Of a stretch of 64,000 nucleotides of DNA, positions 56,901-62,900 are shown piece by piece. Origin of the DNA: Kineosporia babensis (GTDB taxonomy: Bacteria > Actinomycetota > Actinomycetes > Actinomycetales > Kineosporiaceae); assembly GCF_021129305.1 (NCBI RefSeq), contig NZ_JAJOMB010000002.1, forward strand, positions 434,001 to 498,000, written 5' to 3'. The position numbers and the translations under genes were made by a program. The notes beneath the pieces were generated by a model. It did no database searches. It saw nothing but the letters and a program-made list of their open reading frames with translations, and was not told where the DNA came from. Numbering within the stretch: position 1 is the stretch's first letter; every line of letters begins with the position of its first letter.

Positions 56901-59900
56901 CCCGCCGCCCCCGCCCGCCGCACCGGTGGCCGAGACGTCCAGCCAGCGCCGGCCGTCTACCATTCGCAGCACTTCGCAGTCCAGCCTGGAGTCCCAGGCC
57001 CGCTCGGGCCGTCGGTCGCGGCCGGAGTTGCCGGTGATCCGCGAGGACCAGCTGTTCGGGAGGATGGAGACCCTGTTCGACGAGCCGGAGCTGCTCGACG
57101 ACCAGGCCGCGTCCGGGCCCTCGGGCGGCCCGAGCCGGGAGCCGTCCCCGGTTCCCGCCCTCGGCCTGAGCCGGGATCTCGACCCGCTGCCCCCGGTGGA
57201 ACCGGACTGGACGGTCCGCTCGAGCGCGGCGGGCCTGATCCTGGACCGGGCCGGGCAGGAGGGCATCCGGGTTCCGGCTGCCCCGCAGCCGGGCTGGACC
57301 ACGATCGAGGCCGGCTCCGACGCGATCACCGGCGCCGACCCGCAGGTGCTGGGCGAGGTCCGGCGGATGCTCGCGGACGAGGGCCGTGACATCGAGCGCT
57401 ACCTGCTGCGGATCCCGGGGGTCACGATCACCGACGCCCGGCAGCTGGCCGACGACCTGGGCATCGAGCTCGCGGTCGAGGACGCCGGGTCCGGGGTGAT
57501 CACCAGGCTGACCCCGGACGGCCCGGGAACTGTTCTGGTGCAGCCGTTCACGCCGTCCGACCGGCTTCCGGGCTGGCCCGAGCAGACTCCGCAGATCCTG
57601 GGCGAGGCGGTCCGGGACACGCTGAGCGAGATGGGCGAGCGGCCGGACCCGGAGCTGGTCCAGGCGATCCAGGAGCAGCTGGACCCGCACCACCTGAACC
57701 AGCAGCCGGTCCTGGCCCTGCACGTGCCGTCGCTGGAGCACCCCGGACAGGAGATCCGGATCGAGGTCGGCCCGACCGCGGCCCGCGACGGTTTCACCGT
57801 GACCGGCGGCCGCTACCTGCAGGGCGAGCAGATCGCCACCGGCTCGGCCCCGGCCCTGCTGCTGGAGACCAGCCGGACCGTCGAGATCGACTTCGCCCGG
57901 AGCAAGGGCAAGGCCCCGGCCCGCGAGGCCGGTACCGCCGAGGCCGCGCCGGTGGAGGTCGAGCAGGTGCGGGTGGAACTCGACCCGCAGGAGGGCCGGC
58001 AGCGCACCGGGATCCTGGACTCCGACGCGCAGCGGATCACCGCCGACGTACCAGGCTCCGGCCCGGTGTACCTGCTGCGCAGCCCCGACCTTCCGGGCCT
58101 GGTGCTCGCCTCGGACCGTCCGGAACTGCTGCCGGCCAGCAACGACATCCCGCACGAGGTGGACGGCCCGCCGACCTTCTCGGTGAGCCAGATCGCCGAC
58201 CCGGCCCTGGCCCGGGCCGCGCTCAGCCAGGTCGCCGACCTGATCGGCCCGGGTCCGGTCCGGCTGCACGACGACCGGGTGGCGGCGAGCAGCCTGCCGT
58301 TGCCCGAAGGCAGCCGCCAGCAGCGGATGCCGATGGCCGGCGACACGCACTGGCAGCCCGGCTGGAATGCCGAGATCGAGCGTCTGCAGGAGCTTTCGAA
58401 GCAGGGCGAGAGCACCGGCGGCGCGGTGCGCAGTTACGACGTCGGCTTCCGGGAGTACAGCGAACCGGCCTACCCGCGGACCGCCGTCACACCGGTCACC
58501 CGGGTGAACCTGCGGGCGCTGATCGAGGAGTCCGGGGCGCTGACTCCGCAGCAGACTCAGGCTCTGGTCGCGGCGGTCGACGCGGTGCGCCCGCTGCAGC
58601 AGCGCTTCGCCCCGGCCGTGGCCCGGCCCGGGTCGGCCGATCCGCGCGAGTATCTGCGTACTGTCCTGGACCTCTCCAGCGATCAGGGCGGTCCGGGGCG
58701 GGAGCAGATCCAGCAGCTCGTGGCCTCCGCACAGGTGCGCGGACAGCTCGACCGGGGTACCGACCGTCCGTCGATCCAGTTCCGGGCCACCGAGTTCGAC
58801 GTCTCCCCGGACACCACCGTGATGCAGGTGGAGCAGGTGGTCCGGCTGGTGCCGGAGCGGGGTGAGGACGGCCGGCCGACGGTTTCCCCGGAAGAGCTGG
58901 AGATCCTGGCCCAGCGGGTGTACGAGGAGACGAACCGGATCTTCAACCACACCGGCCGGTTCGAGCTGGACGGTCGCTGGCGCTACCTGCGCAACCGCAC
59001 CCAGGTGGTGATCGACACCGATACGCCGGCCGACCGGGTGGTCACGGTTCGGGCGGGCGACGGCACGGCCGACACCCCGGGCGACGGAACTCAGGTCTAC
59101 ACCGGCAGTTCCGCGGCGACGCTGGTCCGGGAGATCGGGGCGTACCCGTTCAACCTCTCCGACCGCTATCCGGCGGTGGGGGACGGCACGGCCACCTTCA
59201 GCCCGCTGCGGCAGCCCGCGCTGCGGACCATCGACCCGGGTGCGGGATCCGCGGCTTCGCGAGTGCGCTACCGCCTCCCGGTGACCCTGGACCAGTACGA
59301 GACCCGAAGCGTCACCACTTTGACCGGCCGGACCGGCGACGACGTGCGGCCCACCCAGCGTGACCTGACCCGGATCTACCGGACCGTCCAGACCCGGCGC
59401 CCGGCTTCCGCTCCGGCCTCCGGCGCTCAGCCGCGCAAACCCGTTCCGGTGGACCTGAACCCGGTGGCCGAACGGCTGCGCGAGCAGCTGGGCAGCGAAC
59501 TGCGCAAGTTCGGCCACCAGATCCCGGAGACCGGCCGGCCCGCTCAGCTGATGAATGCGGTGACCGGTCCGCGTGGGCTCAGCAACCTGCCGGCCAACGG
59601 CGAGGCGGTGTCGGTCTGGCTGGGCCCGGACACCGAGATCGACCGCAGCCGGGGTACCGGCGGCATGCTGCTCGACTTCCGGCTGATCACCTCGCCGAGC
59701 GGCACTCCGATGGCGGTCGGGGTGAACATCGAACGACTGGCCGAGCGCACCGCGAGCAGCTCCGGGGTGCGCGCGCACACCGGTTTCGTGGTGCAGATTC
59801 CCGCCTGGAACACGCTGTTCGCGCACCTCGGGCTGGACGCCACCGGCCGTCCGTTGGTGGTCGAGACGCCCGCCGTGACGCCGGAGGTGAAGCCCGAGCC

Positions 59901-62900
59901 GGAGAAGGCCACCGTCGTGGCGCCCGAGGTCAAGATGGAGCGGGTCCCGGACTTCGAACGGGCACTGGACCGGCTGCTGGACGGCCTGGGCACGGCCGCG
60001 GTGGTGCGGGGTTACGCCGGCAACCGGACCGCGGAAACCACGGCCCAGCGCCAGGATCCGCTCAACCTCGCCGCTGATCCGCGGGTGCGCGAGCTGTTCT
60101 CGGCCCGGACCGCGCAGGAGCTGGCGGCCGGTCCGCAGGCCTCGCGTTCGCTGACCCTCTGGTACAACCGGGCCAAGGGTGTTCTGGACAGCCCGCCGGA
60201 GGAGATGTCGGCCGACCAGGTTCGGCTGGAGCTCACCTGGCAGGCGCCTCAGGGCCCGGGCGGCGGGCAGCTGACCGGAAGCTGGGAGCGGATTCAGCGG
60301 GTCGGGCTGGCCGCTCCGGGGGGCGACCGGTCGTTGTGGTCGCTCACGGAGAGCGTGCACCAGATCATGCAGCCGGTTCAGGCTGAGACCAGCACGAACA
60401 CCGCCGCTACGAACACCGCCGCCACGGACGCGGACGGTGCGGTGACCACGGACACCGGCGACGCGGTGACGACGGACGCCGACGGCGCGGTGATCACGGG
60501 TACTGATGGCGCTGTCACCACCGGCACCGAAGGCGCCGTCACTACCGACGCCGACGGTGCAATTACCAGGGGTTCCGACGGCGTTGTTACCAGGGACGCT
60601 GGTGGTCCCGTTACTTCGGATGCCGAAGGTTCCGGGACCACTGAGACCGGGCGTGCCGCAACGGTGTACACCGGCCCGATCCCGGACAACCTGCGGGCGG
60701 TCGACGAAGCGCAGCCGGTTGACGAAGCGCAGCCGACGGACGACGCGCAACCGGTGGAGGGGGCCCTGGCCGACCCGCCGCGGGCCGATGTCTGGCGCTG
60801 GAGCGAGGCCGACGGCGCCGAGGCGGACAACCGTTCGCACGTGCTGCGCGGCCAGCTGGAACAGGCCGGGATCACGCTGCCGGACGGTGCCGTGCTGCGC
60901 TCGCTCCAGAACGAGGCGGACGGGTCCCAAACGGTTCTGGTCTCCGAGGTCCCGGCCCCGACCGCCCAGCGGATCGCCGCGGCACTGAACCTGACCGAGG
61001 TGCTGTACACCCCCGAGCGCGTGCTCGAGATCCCGTCGAACCCGAACGGCGTGGGCTACCAGCCGCGGACCGCCGACGGCAGCGGCGCCGCGCGCTGGCG
61101 GGTGCTCACCATCCAGGAAGACGGTGGCCCCAGCGACGTCTCGACCGGGCTGACCACGATCCCGACCCTGGCCTGGGAACAGGCCGTGTCCGGTCGTCAG
61201 CTGCCCGCGGTGGTCGAGCTCAGCTACCGGACGCAGCAGGTCGGCCGGATCCGCACGGCGCCGGTCTCCCAGATGCTCAGCGGTGACGGGATCGTCTTCT
61301 CCAGCCGTCCCCTCGGCCGGCCGGCCACGGTGCTGCCGATGGAGCAGATGGTGGTGCACACCGAACTTCTGGCCAACGCCGAGCTGGCCGAGGCCGCTGT
61401 CGCGCACGTCGTCGCCATGCTCCCGGACCTGGGCGGGGTGACGCTGCGGCTGACCGACGAGCGGGTGCTTGGGATGCTCACCGGGCGCCGCCTCACCGGA
61501 GCCAACACCCCGGCCGTGGACCAGGCCGTGCGGACCCTGCGCCGTCGGCCGACGATGATCTCGCACGGCTCGGACGTCACCCGCCCGGACGGCGTGCGCT
61601 CGTTCCGGAGCTGGGACGTCTACCAGAACAGCCGGCTGGACAGCACGTCCCAGTCTCGCGAGGACCGAGACTGGGCAACGGCTTTCGCCGCCACGCCGCT
61701 GCCCACGGTCGACGGCTTCCAGATCCGCGCCACGCCGAACGGTGCGGTGCTGACCGAGAACACCCCTGGGGAGAGCCGGACCACGCCCGACCTGCCGGCG
61801 ACCGACACCTTCACGGCCGGACCGACCGTGGTGGTGCACAGCCGGGACCTGATCCGGGCGCTGCCGGCCCTGCTGCGGGTTCTGGACAGCCGGCCCGAGG
61901 GCAGCCTGCCCCAGCTGCGGGTGGTGCAGGTGGTGAAGAACAGCCGGGGTCATGGGCGTGTGGTGGCGGATGCCCTGGCCCAGCGGCTGGGCACGGATGT
62001 CACGACGGTCTCGGCCAAGGTCCGCAACAACACCCTGACCCTGCGCGACGACGTGCGCATCGCCACCGGTGGGATCTCCACAGCCTTGCCGGCGGATTCG
62101 GCGACCCTGCTGCAGGACGCCTGGAACCCGGCGCCCGACGTGCCGGCCGGTCTCGATCCGGCCCGGCAGACCGAGCGGACAGTGCTCGCGCAGGGCGACC
62201 GGACCGGCCGGGACCCGATTCCCGACCTCCGCGACGCCGGCGATCTGCCGCAGTGGCTGGTCGATCTCGCTCACCTGGCGGTGCGCCCGGCGGCCCAGCG
62301 GCCCGACCCGGCCCCGCAGGTCGAGCGTCTGCTGCGGGCCGAAGTGATCGATCAGCAGACGGCCGATCTGGTCACCGCGATGTTCGGGCCGGTACCGGGC
62401 TCGGGCGCAGCGGTGAACCGGGCGGTCGAACTGGGCGACCCGGTCGACGTGATGCGCCAGCTGGCCGGGCACCGGCGTGAGCCGGAGTCGCTGAGCAACC
62501 TGGCCGCCGAGTTCAGCACCGGCGACCTCGGCGGCTGGACTCTGCAGCAGCGGGTACGCAGCACCTTCGAGGGACACCCGGCCGCCTCGGCGGTGGAGTT
62601 CCTGCTCGGTGGGATGGACGATCTGGCCACCTCGATCTCGGTCGGCCAGTCCCGCTTCCTGTACGAGCGGATGGCCCGGACCGCCGTCTCCTTCGACCTG
62701 AACCCCACACCGGGGCAGCAGGAGTACCGGCTGATGCGGCACCAGACCGAGCTGGCGCGCTACGGCGTGGCCGCCCGGGTGGCCGAGCTGACCGGCGAGA
62801 TGACCCTGGACAACCCCTGGGGCCCGGCCGGCCTGACCCGCCAGGAGACCACCCGGCACGCCGCGACCCTGGTCCGGGTGCACTTCGACGGCGGCGACCA

